Source: Clostridia bacterium
GTDB lineage: Bacteria; Bacillota; Clostridia; Christensenellales; Aristaeellaceae
Assembly: GCA_017549335.1 (NCBI GenBank)
Contig: JAFYVB010000038.1
Span: 31,346-95,345, forward strand
Direction: 5' to 3'
Length of the DNA stretch: 64,000 nt
Made by a program: the position numbers and the translations under genes. The first letter of the stretch is position 1. Every line of letters begins with the position of its first letter. Positions 15,660 through 24,161 of this stretch are shown here, one piece after another. The notes beneath the pieces are model-generated. The model saw only the letters and a list, made by a program, of their open reading frames with translations, did no database searches and was not told the origin of the DNA.

Positions 15660-16991
15660 ATGCATAAGCTGAACAAAAAGTTTTATATTGCGCTGACGCT
15701 GCTGGGGCTGATCGGACAGATCGCGTGGGTTGTGGAAAATATGTACCTGAACGTGTTCATCTACAAAATGTTCCGCGCCACGGCTGCCGATATCTCCCTG
15801 ATGGTGGCCCTCAGCGCCGTTACGGCTACCGCAACCACCTTGCTCATGGGCGCCCTCAGCGATAAGGTGGGCAAGCGCAAGGTGCTGATCTGCGGCGGTT
15901 ACATCGTGTGGGGCGTTTCCATCCTCGGCTTCTCGCTGGTGCGCATGGACGTGCTGTCGCCCCTTTGCGAAACCACGGCGCAGGCCATGAGCCTTGGCGT
16001 AACGCTGACCATTGCGCTGGACTGCCTGATGACCTTCTTTGGCTCCACGGCCAACGATGCAGCCTACAACGCATGGCTTACCGACATGGGCGATGAGCAT
16101 ACCAGAGGCCGCATCGAGGGGATCAACGCCATGATGCCGCTGGTGGCGATCCTGTGCGTATTCGGCGGGTTTATGGGGTTTGACCTTGACAAGGCCGAGA
16201 GCTGGAACACCATTTACCTGATCATCGGCGCGGTGGTGCTGGTGATCGGTGCGGCAGGCATCTTCCTTGTGGAAGACAAGGCGGTCAAGAACGAAGGCTC
16301 CTATATTGAAAATCTTTTGTATTCCTTCCGGCCTTCGGTGGTGAAGGAAAACCTGCATTTGTATATCGTGCTTTTTGCCTTTGCGGTGTTTGGCATTTCC
16401 ATTCAGATCTTTATGCCCTACCTGATTCTCTACTACGAAAAATCCCTGGGTATGGCGGATTATGTGCTGATCATGGCGCCGGCCATTGTGCTGGCCAGCG
16501 TGTTTACGGCGCTGTACGGCAGAAAGTATGACAGCTGGGGCTTCAAAAAGAGCATCATGCCCTGTCTTGCGCTGCTGATGCTGGGATACGCGCTGCTTTA
16601 CTATACGTGGACGGCAGCGCCCGTGTTTGTGGGTTCCCTTTTGATGATGTGCGGCTATCTGGGCGGCATGGCGGTGTTCGGCGCGCGCATCCGCGGCCTG
16701 ATCCCCGAGAACATGGCGGGCAGATTCCAGGGCGTGCGCATCATCGGTCAGGTATTGATCCCCGGCGTGATCGGCCCTGCAGTGGGCGCATGGGTACTGC
16801 GCAACGCACAGCAGATCCTCAACTCCGACGGCACTTATTCCTTCCTGCCCAATGAAAACATCTTCTTTGCGGCAGCGGTGGCAGCGGTGGCGGTAATCGT
16901 GCTGCTGGGCGTGTATTTCCGTCATCAGAAAGAGAACGGGAAAAAGACGGTGCGCGGCACACTGCCGCGGAAGACTCATCGCAAAAAGTAA
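15660..16991 (+). CDS. Major facilitator superfamily transporter
   Basis: This 443-residue protein has twelve predicted membrane spans. The loop between spans 2 and 3 carries GALSDKVGKRKVLI, the MFS motif A (GxxxDrxGrRk), and the second half has ALYGRKYDSWGFKKS in the equivalent position. The region AWLTDMGDEHTRGRIEGINA resembles the SLC45/sugar-like MFS group (YihN or lactose-type), but the substrate is not certain. A GGAGGG site 8 bases ahead sets the start. It lies between the EamA gene and the reductase gene in one operon. Confidence 0.87.
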   Translation: MHKLNKKFYIALTLLGLIGQIAWVVENMYLNVFIYKMFRATAADISLMVALSAVTATATTLLMGALSDKVGKRKVLICGGYIVWGVSILGFSLVRMDVLSPLCETTAQAMSLGVTLTIALDCLMTFFGSTANDAAYNAWLTDMGDEHTRGRIEGINAMMPLVAILCVFGGFMGFDLDKAESWNTIYLIIGAVVLVIGAAGIFLVEDKAVKNEGSYIENLLYSFRPSVVKENLHLYIVLFAFAVFGISIQIFMPYLILYYEKSLGMADYVLIMAPAIVLASVFTALYGRKYDSWGFKKSIMPCLALLMLGYALLYYTWTAAPVFVGSLLMMCGYLGGMAVFGARIRGLIPENMAGRFQGVRIIGQVLIPGVIGPAVGAWVLRNAQQILNSDGTYSFLPNENIFFAAAVAAVAVIVLLGVYFRHQKENGKKTVRGTLPRKTHRKK

Positions 16992-17005
16992 GGGAGGAAA
17001 GGGAA

Positions 17006-17629
17006 ATGCGCGTATTGCTTGTGAACGGCAGTCCTCATGAAAGAGGGTGTACGCACCGTGCGCTGACGGAGATTGCCGATACCCTGCGCGAGGAAAACGT
17101 GGAAAGCGAGATCCTCTGGCTGGGACGCGAGCCGCTGGGCGGGTGCATTGCCTGCGGCGGCTGCCGGCATAACGGTGAGTGCATTTACGATGATATTCTC
17201 AACCGCAGCCGTGAAAAGTTCCGCGAGGCGGATGGCTTTGTCTTCGGCTCTCCCGTGCATTATGCGGCGGCAAGCGGCAATCTGACGGCGTTTATGGATC
17301 GGCTGTTCTATTCAGAAAGCAAAAGCACCTTCTTTATGAAGCCGGCGGCGGTGATCACCTCTGCCCGCCGCGCAGGAACCACGGCGACCATGGATCAGAT
17401 CAACAAGTATTTCTCCATTTCCCAGATGCCCATCGTATCCTCCCGCTATTGGAACATGGTGCACGGCGCAACGCCCCAGCAGGTGGAGGAAGACAAGGAA
17501 GGCTTGTGGACCATGCGCGTGCTGGCCCGCAACATGGCGTATCTGCTCAAGTGCAAAGCGGCGGCGGAAGCGGCAGGCATTGAGCTTCCCCGTCAGGAAA
17601 CGGGCGAATACACGAATTTCATTCGGTAA
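17006..17629 (+). CDS. Flavodoxin-fold NAD(P)H-dependent oxidoreductase
   Basis: This 207-residue flavoprotein has the NADPH-dependent FMN reductase fold: VLLVNGSPHERGCTHRAL (FMN phosphate loop), then GCIACGGCRHNGECIYDD, a cysteine-rich segment as in iron-sulfur flavoproteins and their relatives, and FGSPVHYAAASGNLTAFMDR, the flavin-binding SPVYxg motif. It probably transfers electrons to quinones, azo compounds or other small acceptors in the cytoplasm. Whether the four cysteines bind a cluster is uncertain, because the spacing is shorter than in the classical 4Fe-4S flavoproteins. It is last in the operon, before a strong terminator. Confidence 0.87.
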   Translation: MRVLLVNGSPHERGCTHRALTEIADTLREENVESEILWLGREPLGGCIACGGCRHNGECIYDDILNRSREKFREADGFVFGSPVHYAAASGNLTAFMDRLFYSESKSTFFMKPAAVITSARRAGTTATMDQINKYFSISQMPIVSSRYWNMVHGATPQQVEEDKEGLWTMRVLARNMAYLLKCKAAAEAAGIELPRQETGEYTNFIR

Positions 17630-17637
17630 ACAGAAAC

Positions 17638-17671
17638 AAAAAAAGGATCGTCCTGCGACGATCCTTTTTTA
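17638..17671. terminator. Bidirectional terminator
   Basis: GGATCGTC / GACGATCC (17645-17664) is flanked by an A run and a T run, between the convergent reductase and PiT genes. Confidence 0.9.
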
Positions 17672-17680
17672 TTGCGTTTC

Positions 17681-18763
17681 TTACTTGAAGAAGCCCTGCG
17701 TGGCCAGCGCGACCAGCCAGCTCATCAGGCCGGCGACGGTGGGAGAAGCGACCCAGGCGATGGCGATGTTCTTGAACACGCCAAAGTGTACGTGCTTCAC
17801 ACCCTTGACAAGGCCCGCGCCCACAACGGCGCCTACAACGGCCTGGGAGGTGGAAACGGGGATGCCCATCCAGGTGCCCATGATCACGATGGTCAGCGCC
17901 ATGGCGATGATCACTACGAAGCCGCTCAGCTCGGTGATATCGGCGATGGAGGAACCAACGGTCATCATTACGCGCTTGGAGTAGGTCAGAACGCCCAGCG
18001 CAATGGCGACGCCGCCGATGGTGGCGGTCAGCTGCGCGTTGGTCAGCAGGTTGGCGCCCTTGCCGGTGAAGTCATAGTACAGAGCGGTCACGTTGGCGGA
18101 GGAGTTCATACCGATGCTGAAGGAAGCAAAGGCGCCTGCGCACAGATAACCGATGAAGATGACCTTCTTGTAGTTCTTCATCTTCAGGATCTTTTCTTCA
18201 AAGAACTTGGTGACGATGAAGACCAGGATGAAGGAGATGATGCCGGCGCCCAGCGGGTTGAGCAGCCAGGTGGAGGCGAATTCGCCCAGCTTGGCCAGCG
18301 CGTCGTTGCGGATCACGGGATCGCCGTAGTTGGCGTGGAACAGACCCCAGCCGACGATGGCGCCGGTGATGGACTGGTTGGCGGATACGGGGAAGCCCAG
18401 GTAGCTCATCAGGAACACGGTCAGGCCGGCGCAGGTGAAGACGATGAAAGCCTTCAGCGCGGACTTGAGGCGCAGTTCCTTCATGGCGGTGTCGTTGCCG
18501 GCGGCAGTGTCAGCGGCTTCGGCAGCGGCAACGTCTGCCTCGGAAGCAGATACAGCGTTGGTGACAGCCAGGTCGTTTACTTTGCCGATGTTGCCTTCGC
18601 CTACCAGGAAAGCGCCGGCGATAACCATAACGGCAATGATGATGATAGCAGTACGGTATTTGATGACGCCGGTGGATACGGCGGTACCGAATGCATTGGC
18701 GGCGTCGTTCGTGCCAAGAGACCAGCCCATAAACAGACCCGCGAACAGAAGTAAGTAAATCAT
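17681..18763 (-). CDS. pit: PiT-family inorganic phosphate transporter
   Basis: This 360-residue membrane protein has the PHO4/PiT signature twice: MGWSLGTNDAANAFGTAVST at the N-terminus and MGIPVSTSQAVVGAVVGAGL near the C-terminus, plus FPVSANQSITGAIVGWGL in the middle. The duplicated GANDAANA-like and PVSxxQ motifs bind phosphate and the coupling cation. It would import phosphate, or metal-phosphate with protons or sodium. A roughly 25-residue Ala/Glu-rich loop (VSASEADVAAAEAADTAAGN) is longer than usual. No PhoU-like gene is adjacent. The ribosome site is a run of G (GGGGGGG). Confidence 0.92.
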   Translation of the reverse strand: MIYLLLFAGLFMGWSLGTNDAANAFGTAVSTGVIKYRTAIIIIAVMVIAGAFLVGEGNIGKVNDLAVTNAVSASEADVAAAEAADTAAGNDTAMKELRLKSALKAFIVFTCAGLTVFLMSYLGFPVSANQSITGAIVGWGLFHANYGDPVIRNDALAKLGEFASTWLLNPLGAGIISFILVFIVTKFFEEKILKMKNYKKVIFIGYLCAGAFASFSIGMNSSANVTALYYDFTGKGANLLTNAQLTATIGGVAIALGVLTYSKRVMMTVGSSIADITELSGFVVIIAMALTIVIMGTWMGIPVSTSQAVVGAVVGAGLVKGVKHVHFGVFKNIAIAWVASPTVAGLMSWLVALATQGFFK

Positions 18764-18835
18764 GGTTTAACCCCCCCACAATTTTGTGTCATTTGTGATA
18801 TCTGGACAGATAATTCACAAATATAACAAAGGTAA

Positions 18836-18863
18836 ATTATACGCTCTTTTGAAAAAAAGTCAA
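18836..18863 (-). promoter_or_regulatory. Promoter and leader dyad of the phosphate transporter gene
   Basis: On the minus strand TTGACT (18858-18863) and TATAAT (18836-18841) are 16 bases apart. The roughly 65-base leader contains an imperfect inverted repeat, ATTTGTGATATCT with AGATAATTCACAAAT (18791-18822), that could be an operator or an RNA hairpin. Confidence 0.6.
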
Positions 18864-18967
18864 CCGATTTTTAAAAGAAAAATGAAGAAATTTGAAAATA
18901 AAAGCAGTTTAGTTCCAAATGTCCGGCGATACAGTCTATGCTGCGGCGGACAAAAAAGAACGCCCGG

Positions 18968-20428
18968 TCAGGGGCGTTCGGTTTCTGTCAGGCATTTTCC
19001 CAGTGCATCGGCTACGTCGCCGGTCAGTACGCTGCGCCCGCCCAGCTCCTTTTCGGCATAAAGACCGGCCATGCCGTGCCACAGGCACGCGCCCTGCGCC
19101 GCTTCAAAGGGCGTTTTGCCCCCTGCCAGCAGGGCGCCGAGAATTCCTGCCAGTGCGTCGCCGCTGCCGCCCTTGGCCAGTGCGGAGGTGCCCACCACAT
19201 TCAGCGCCACGCGCTCGCCGTCGGTGATCACCGTGGTGGCGCCCTTGAGGGCAACGGTGCCGCAGCCGTATTTGCAGGCAATGGCTTTGGCGGCGGCAAT
19301 GGGATCGATGAGAATTTGGGCGAGCTCACAGCCCAGCAGCCTTGCAGCCTCGGCGGCATGGGGAGTGAGCACGGTGTTTTTGCCCACGTTCATGGGATGG
19401 CGGGAGAGAAGATTGAGGGCGCCCGCATCCCACACAGCGGGGATCAGGGGATCGTGCAGCGACAGGATGTGCTGCCATGCTTCCTCGTCTTCAATGATGC
19501 CGCAGCCGAAAACATAGGCGTCATGCAGCGGAACATACCCGGGCAGTCTGGAGCGATCCACGCACATGGCGTTGGGCAGCTGAGTTTGGAGGATGGGCAT
19601 GACCTCGCGGGGACAGATCACCGTGGCAAGCCCGGCGCCCGCCCGCAGCGCGGCATGACCTGCCATGGCGGCAGCGCCCGACATGCCCATGGAGCCTGCA
19701 TACAGTACCACCCGACCACAGGCGCCTTTGTGCATATCGCGGGTACGCGGGGGCAGGAAGGCGGGCAGATCACAGGGATCGGCCACCTGGCAGCCTTCGG
19801 CATCATCGCAGATCCCGGGCAGACCGATATCGGCGATGATCACCTCGCCCACATAAGCGCGGCGGCGGGTGATATACAATCCTGTTTTGACACGGTGGAA
19901 GGTCACGGTGCTTTGGGCGCGGATGCAGATATCCTCATAAACCGCACCTGTGAGGGCGTCCATACCGCTGGGTACGTCAATGGCGATCACGGGTACGTTC
20001 AGCCCGTTAACAGCCTTGATGGCTGCAGCCGCTGCGGCATCAGGGGCGCCGCGGAGCCCCGTACCCAGCAGACCGTCCACCGCCGCATCAAAGGCAAGAT
20101 CGGCAGGCAGTGCGCTGTCTTCAATGATCTTTACCTGCGGCAGCCGGCGGAGATAGGCAAGATTGCTCTGTGCGTCGGGCGTTTTGCAGCCCATGGGCAG
20201 CCAGACAACCGCTTCGCCGTGTCCGGCATACAGCCTTGCGGCGGCAAGTGCGTCGCCGCCGTTATTGCCGCTGCCCGCAGCAAAAAGCACGTGCTTTGCG
20301 GGATAACGGCGCAGGACTTCTATAACAGCCTCGGCGGCGTGCTCCATCAGTAAAAGAGAGGGAACGCCCTGTGCAAAGGCAGCTTTTTCAATGCGCTGCA
20401 TATCGCGGGGGGAGATGGTATAATGCAT
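18968..20428 (-). CDS. nnrDE: Bifunctional NAD(P)HX epimerase/dehydratase
   Basis: This 486-residue fused metabolite-repair enzyme restores damaged, hydrated NAD(P)H. The N-terminal YjeF_N domain (about residues 1-210) has MQRIEKAAFAQGVPSLLLME and the Rossmann-like AAGSGNNGGDALAAARLY and is the epimerase. The C-terminal ribokinase-like domain (about 225-486) has the TPHAAEAARLLG motif and KGGSGDALAGILGALLAGG, the ADP-dependent dehydratase site. The ATG at 20428 was chosen over a TTG six bases upstream that overlaps the ribosome site. Its start lies two bases after the acpS stop, so the two are probably co-translated, an arrangement common in Bacillota. Confidence 0.92.
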   Translation of the reverse strand: MHYTISPRDMQRIEKAAFAQGVPSLLLMEHAAEAVIEVLRRYPAKHVLFAAGSGNNGGDALAAARLYAGHGEAVVWLPMGCKTPDAQSNLAYLRRLPQVKIIEDSALPADLAFDAAVDGLLGTGLRGAPDAAAAAAIKAVNGLNVPVIAIDVPSGMDALTGAVYEDICIRAQSTVTFHRVKTGLYITRRRAYVGEVIIADIGLPGICDDAEGCQVADPCDLPAFLPPRTRDMHKGACGRVVLYAGSMGMSGAAAMAGHAALRAGAGLATVICPREVMPILQTQLPNAMCVDRSRLPGYVPLHDAYVFGCGIIEDEEAWQHILSLHDPLIPAVWDAGALNLLSRHPMNVGKNTVLTPHAAEAARLLGCELAQILIDPIAAAKAIACKYGCGTVALKGATTVITDGERVALNVVGTSALAKGGSGDALAGILGALLAGGKTPFEAAQGACLWHGMAGLYAEKELGGRSVLTGDVADALGKCLTETERP

Positions 20429-20430
20429 GA

Positions 20431-20802
20431 TCAATCTCCTTCCAGAACGGCGGTGGCCATGGCGTAATCGCCGTCATGGGAAATGGACAGAAATACGCGC
20501 TGCGCACCGGCCTTGTGAAGCGCCTTGAGCAGCTTTTCGTTCATGGCATATTCGGGTGCGCCAAGGGGGGTATGGATGATTTCGACGGCCTCAAAATCCA
20601 CCCCGCCAAGCCCTGTGCCCAGCGCCTTGAGCAGCGCCTCCTTGGCAGCAAAGATGCCTGCCGCCGTTTCGGCGGAACGGACGCGTCCGCTGATATATGC
20701 GCGTTCGGCGGCGGTAAAGTACCGCTCGAGAAAACGCTGATTTTTGATGATCTCATTCATGCGCGATACGGCGCACAAATCACAGCCCAGCCCCCTGATC
20801 AT
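20431..20802 (-). CDS. acpS: Holo-[acyl-carrier-protein] synthase
   Basis: This 123-residue 4'-phosphopantetheinyl transferase activates the fatty-acid acyl carrier protein using coenzyme A. The family motifs are present: IRGLGCDLCAVSRM at the start with the metal-binding aspartate, and FAAKEALLKALGTGLGGVDF, the (F/W)xxKEAxxKAxGxG block. The C-terminal VFLSISHDGDYAMATAVLE closes the trimeric fold. Its start overlaps the preceding peptidase gene by four bases, and nnrDE follows two bases later. Confidence 0.93.
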   Translation of the reverse strand: MIRGLGCDLCAVSRMNEIIKNQRFLERYFTAAERAYISGRVRSAETAAGIFAAKEALLKALGTGLGGVDFEAVEIIHTPLGAPEYAMNEKLLKALHKAGAQRVFLSISHDGDYAMATAVLEGD

Positions 20803-21767
20803 ACGTCAAGGGAATAGAGGATGGCGTTTGCGATGGCGCGGGCCATGACCTCGGATGCGGCGGCGCAGAGCTTGACAAAATTGACGTCGGCGCTTACTTT
20901 GCCGGTGGCCATGGCAAAGACGGTATCGCCGTCCATCTGGGTATGTACGGGACGGATGGTGCGGGCAAGGCCGTCGTGGGCCACGTCCGCCAGACGGTTG
21001 GCCTGCTCCTTGGTCAGCTTGCAGTCCACTGCGACCACGCCGATGGTGGTATTGCTGCCGGGGGCGGGGATGCGCATTTGCTGCGGCGCGGGCGCCTGAC
21101 CGTACAAAAGCCCGTCGCAGGGCACGCGGGTGCCGTCCTTGAGATGCGCACAGGCGATGCATTCGCCTGTGACAGGGTGATACACGTCGCCCACGGCATT
21201 GACGGCAACGACTGCGCCCACCGTTACGCCTTCGGGAAGGGTGATGGAAGCGCTGCCTACGCCGCCTTGCTGGGGCTGAGCGCCCACCATCAGTTTGCCC
21301 ACCGTGGCGCCCGTGCCTGCGCCCACGCGTCCCTGACTCATGCCTTTGGCGGCATTCATGCAGGCAGCATAGCCCATGGCGGAATCGGGGCGCACCGTGC
21401 CGTCGCCTACCGTCAGATCAAAAAGCACGGCGGCGGGAACGATGGGCACGTGAAGGCCGCCCATTTCAAGGCCGACCTTGTTTTCTTCCAGAAAGCGCAT
21501 CACGCCGTCCGCCGCTGCAAGGCCATAGGCGCTGCCGCCGGCAAGCACAACGGCGTTCACATGCTCCACCAGATTGCCGGGCTTGAGCAGATCGGTCTCC
21601 CGTGTGCCCGGCGCCGCGCCGCGGACGCTCACGCCGCCCATGGCGCCGGAGGGCGAAGCCATGACCACGGTCACGCCCGTCTTGGCTTTATCGTTTTGCA
21701 TCTGGCCCACGCGAATGCCGTGGACAAGGGTGATATCCCCGGGGAAAGGACGGTAAATATTGGACAT
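20799..21767 (-). CDS. P1 family (DmpA-like, S58) aminopeptidase
   Basis: This 322-residue Ntn-type hydrolase is related to the L-aminopeptidase/D-esterase DmpA. The conserved segments are HVNAVVLAGGSAYGLAAADG, GRVGAGTGATVGKLMVGAQP and VVAVNAVGDVYHPVTGE; the C-terminal part includes PGSNTTIGVVAVDCKLTK, where the family places its self-cleavage site and nucleophile (N-T-T in place of the usual N-x-T/S). It would be processed into two chains and remove N-terminal residues from peptides or amides in the cytoplasm. It overlaps acpS by four bases; trpS lies upstream behind a terminator. Confidence 0.88.
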   Translation of the reverse strand: MSNIYRPFPGDITLVHGIRVGQMQNDKAKTGVTVVMASPSGAMGGVSVRGAAPGTRETDLLKPGNLVEHVNAVVLAGGSAYGLAAADGVMRFLEENKVGLEMGGLHVPIVPAAVLFDLTVGDGTVRPDSAMGYAACMNAAKGMSQGRVGAGTGATVGKLMVGAQPQQGGVGSASITLPEGVTVGAVVAVNAVGDVYHPVTGECIACAHLKDGTRVPCDGLLYGQAPAPQQMRIPAPGSNTTIGVVAVDCKLTKEQANRLADVAHDGLARTIRPVHTQMDGDTVFAMATGKVSADVNFVKLCAAASEVMARAIANAILYSLDV

Positions 21768-21780
21768 AAAAACCTCCCGA

Positions 21781-21814
21781 ATAAAAGAACCCGGAACGCA
21801 CGGGGCATTCCGGG
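21781..21814 (-). terminator. Terminator after trpS
   Basis: On the minus strand CCCGGAA / TTCCGGG (arms at 21790-21796 and 21808-21814) is followed by a U-rich TTCTTTTAT. Confidence 0.7.
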
Positions 21815-21824
21815 ACGCAGTGGA

Positions 21825-22832
21825 TCAGCCCTGATACAGGCCGACCTTCTTGTAAACCTTGCGCAGCGTGCGGTTAGCCAGGTAGGAAGCGCGTTCCGCG
21901 CCGGACTTGAGAACGTCCGCAATATATTGTTTGTCGGCGATCAGACGCTTATACTCTTCCTGAATGGGAGAAAGCACGCTGATGACGGCTTCAGCCGTGG
22001 CGTCCTTGAGCGCACCGTAACCCTTGCCGGAAAGCTCGGCGCATACCTCCTCAGGGGTGCAGCCCCGCATGGCGGCGCAGATGGTGATCAGGTTGGTGAC
22101 GCCGGGCTTGTTTTCGGCGTCCATGCGGATCTCGCCGTCGCTGTCGGTGACGGCGCGGCGCAGCTTGCGGCGCACGGTGTCGGGATCGTCAATGACGGAA
22201 ATGTAGGAATCCGGCTCGCCGGACTTAGACATCTTGCTGGTGGGATCATTGAGGCTCATGATGCGCGCGGCGCTGGTTTTGGCAATGTAGGGCTCGGGAA
22301 TGGTGAGCACGTTGCCGTAAATGCCGTTGAAGCGGTTGGCGATGTCACGGCAGATCTCCAGATGCTGCTTCTGATCGGCGCCCACGGGCACAACATTGGT
22401 CTGGTACAGCAGGATATCCGCCGCCATCAGCACGGGGTAGGTGAAAAGACCGGCGTTGATGTTGTCGGCATGCTTCAGGGACTTTTCCTTGAACTGGGTC
22501 ATGCGGTTCAGCTCACCCATGTAGGTGAAGCAGTTGAGGATCCACGCCAGCTCGGCATGCTGATGCACATGGCTCTGGGCATAAATGATATTCTTTTCGG
22601 GATCCAGACCGCAGGCGATATACAGCGCCGCCAGCTCCGCCGTGCGGCGGCGAAGATCGGCGGGGTTCTGACGGACGGTGAGAGAATGCAGATCCGCCAT
22701 GCAGAACAGGCAGTCATATTCATCGCTGAGAAGCTTAAAATTGCGGATAGCGCCGATATAATTGCCGATGGTGATGGTGCCCGAGGGCTGAACGGCAGAA
22801 TAAAGCGTAGGCTTATGGACGGTTTCGCTCAT
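21825..22832 (-). CDS. trpS: Tryptophan-tRNA ligase
   Basis: This 335-residue class I aminoacyl-tRNA synthetase charges tRNA-Trp. The HIGH-type motif is TITIGNYIGA near residue 20, and the KMSKS loop is exact (DPTSKMSKS) at about residue 197. ADQKQHLEICRDIANRFN is the TrpRS dimer/adenylate-site signature. The ATG at 22832 is preferred; the open frame further upstream crosses the promoter and shows no homology. The 5' leader is only about 30 bases, so there is no room for a T-box riboswitch. Confidence 0.95.
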   Translation of the reverse strand: MSETVHKPTLYSAVQPSGTITIGNYIGAIRNFKLLSDEYDCLFCMADLHSLTVRQNPADLRRRTAELAALYIACGLDPEKNIIYAQSHVHQHAELAWILNCFTYMGELNRMTQFKEKSLKHADNINAGLFTYPVLMAADILLYQTNVVPVGADQKQHLEICRDIANRFNGIYGNVLTIPEPYIAKTSAARIMSLNDPTSKMSKSGEPDSYISVIDDPDTVRRKLRRAVTDSDGEIRMDAENKPGVTNLITICAAMRGCTPEEVCAELSGKGYGALKDATAEAVISVLSPIQEEYKRLIADKQYIADVLKSGAERASYLANRTLRKVYKKVGLYQG

Positions 22833-22865
22833 AAAATGGCCTTCTTTCGGGAAAATAGTGTATTC

Positions 22866-22894
22866 AGTATACCATCGGAAGGGGAATAGGTCAA
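22866..22894 (-). promoter_or_regulatory. Promoter of trpS
   Basis: On the minus strand TTGACC (22889-22894) and TATACT (22866-22871) are 17 bases apart. Confidence 0.8.
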
Positions 22895-22920
22895 GGGTAA
22901 TCAACCAAACTCGGCGAGGA

Positions 22921-23110
22921 GTAAAGAGGAGCGCAGCGTCCTCTTTTGTAATCCGCAGCGGCGGCGTGTACGGCGCGAGGAGCAGCCGGAGTGCTGCTTC
23001 CTGTATCAATTTCCGACCGTAAAAATAGGGCTTGCGGTTACGATGCCGCAAGCCCATTTTTGCAGGAAATTGATGTGCGGTGAAAAAGCTGCTTTAGCTG
23101 CTTTTCTCAC
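22921..23110. repeat. Cluster of nested inverted repeats in the trpS-popT gap
   Basis: This 284-base gap holds, besides the trpS promoter, several stem-loops: AAAGAGGA / TCCTCTTT (22923-22946); GCAGC / GCTGC (about 22983-22997); a long imperfect palindrome whose outer arms are ATCAATTTCC (23005-23014) and GGAAATTGAT (23065-23074), with the popT terminator as its inner stem; and GTGAAAAAGCTGC / GCTGCTTTTCTCAC at about 23079-23110. No open frame is convincing. It may be a decayed small repeat element or a structured 3' RNA. Confidence 0.5.
23021..23055 (-). terminator. Terminator after popT
   Basis: GGGCTTGCGG / CCGCAAGCCC with an eight-base loop is followed on the minus strand by TATTTTTA. 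Confidence 0.8.
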
Positions 23111-23116
23111 CGGGTT

Positions 23117-23950
23117 TCAGTCCACTGCGTGCTTTTTGTTGAATTTATCCAGCGCCAGCGCGGCAACGATACCAACGGCGATGCAGACAAGATTGATGAT
23201 GGAAATGCCGATGCCGGTGAAGCTGCCGATGGGGATGATCATCACGGTGGCGGCGATCACAATGCCGATGATGGCATGGAAGGCCTGGGGATAATGCTTG
23301 TTAAAGAGCATATCCACGGCCTTGGCAAAGAGGATCACGGTGAGCAGCGCGCCGATACCGCCGGGGATCAGGATGGCAAAATCCATATGTCCGATGCCCG
23401 CCACGAAGGGCTCATACAGGCCAAGGGGCATCAGCAGGGTGGAAAAGCTCATACCGGGGGCGATGATGCTCAGCGCAAGGCAGAAGCCGCAGAAGAGATA
23501 CCAGACGAAATTGGGCGCGATCTGCACGGAGAAAACGCGCAGGCTGATAAGCAGCGCGAAGGTGAGCGCCAGCGCCACGGCAAGGGATACATAGGAGGAC
23601 TTGCCGCGGCCCTTCTGACCGGCTTCTTCAAAGAGCGAGGGCAGCATGCCGCCGATCAGACCGATGAACAGGCACACCGACTGGCTGGGGAACTTATCAA
23701 GGAAGAAGGACAGGATGTTGGCCACGCCCAGGAAGCCGATCACTACGCCCAGAAATACGGGCAGCAGACGCATGATGTGGGTTTTGAAGTGCTTGAAGGG
23801 GTTGGCGAGGAATTCCATGATCACAGTGTATACGCCAAACACCACGCACAGTACGCCGCCGGAGATGCCGGGCAGCACGGCGCCAAGGCCGATCAGCGCG
23901 CCCTGAAGCATTTTAAGGGCAAACTGCAGGGGAGTCATTCCGAGTTTCAT
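23117..23950 (-). CDS. popT: DUF368 polyprenyl-phosphate flippase-like protein
   Basis: This 277-residue membrane protein has about eight spans and the DUF368 signature in two related halves: GALIGLGAVLPGISGGVLCV near the N-terminus and SIIAPGMSFSTLLMPLGLYE in the middle. DUF368 proteins (PopT) have been shown to recycle undecaprenyl phosphate across the membrane for cell-wall synthesis; that role is assigned by family. The ATG at 23950 follows GAGGTGATAA. An extended -10 promoter lies upstream. The lysine-rich C-terminus (DKFNKKHAVD) would be cytoplasmic. Confidence 0.88.
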   Translation of the reverse strand: MKLGMTPLQFALKMLQGALIGLGAVLPGISGGVLCVVFGVYTVIMEFLANPFKHFKTHIMRLLPVFLGVVIGFLGVANILSFFLDKFPSQSVCLFIGLIGGMLPSLFEEAGQKGRGKSSYVSLAVALALTFALLISLRVFSVQIAPNFVWYLFCGFCLALSIIAPGMSFSTLLMPLGLYEPFVAGIGHMDFAILIPGGIGALLTVILFAKAVDMLFNKHYPQAFHAIIGIVIAATVMIIPIGSFTGIGISIINLVCIAVGIVAALALDKFNKKHAVD

Positions 23951-24018
23951 TGTTTATCACCTCATTGTATGTACGGCTGCAGGCGGCAGGTTATGCCCCG
24001 GCAGACGCGCTAAATTAT

Positions 24019-24027
24019 ATTATAGCA
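24019..24027 (-). promoter_or_regulatory. Extended -10 promoter of popT
   Basis: On the minus strand TGCTATAAT has the TGN extension; no good -35 is visible. The leader would be about 65 bases. Confidence 0.5.
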
Positions 24028-24072
24028 CGGGAAATCCAAAAATGGAATGGGCAAACGGCGGGCAGCGTGTTC

Positions 24073-24101
24073 TTTACATTTTCTTTGTTTTTTCATATAA
24101 T
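24073..24101 (+). promoter_or_regulatory. Promoter of the DUF5665-lspA-rluD operon
   Basis: TTTACA (24073-24078) and TATAAT (24096-24101) are 17 bases apart. Confidence 0.75.
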
Positions 24102-24161
24102 AATGACGCCGGCGTATGAGAAGCGGCATTTTGCGTTATGCTTATTCCCGGAGGGGGATAT

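Noticed and set aside
22833-22900. A T-box riboswitch before trpS
   Set aside because: The promoter leaves a leader of only about 30 bases, and no T-box core sequence is seen.
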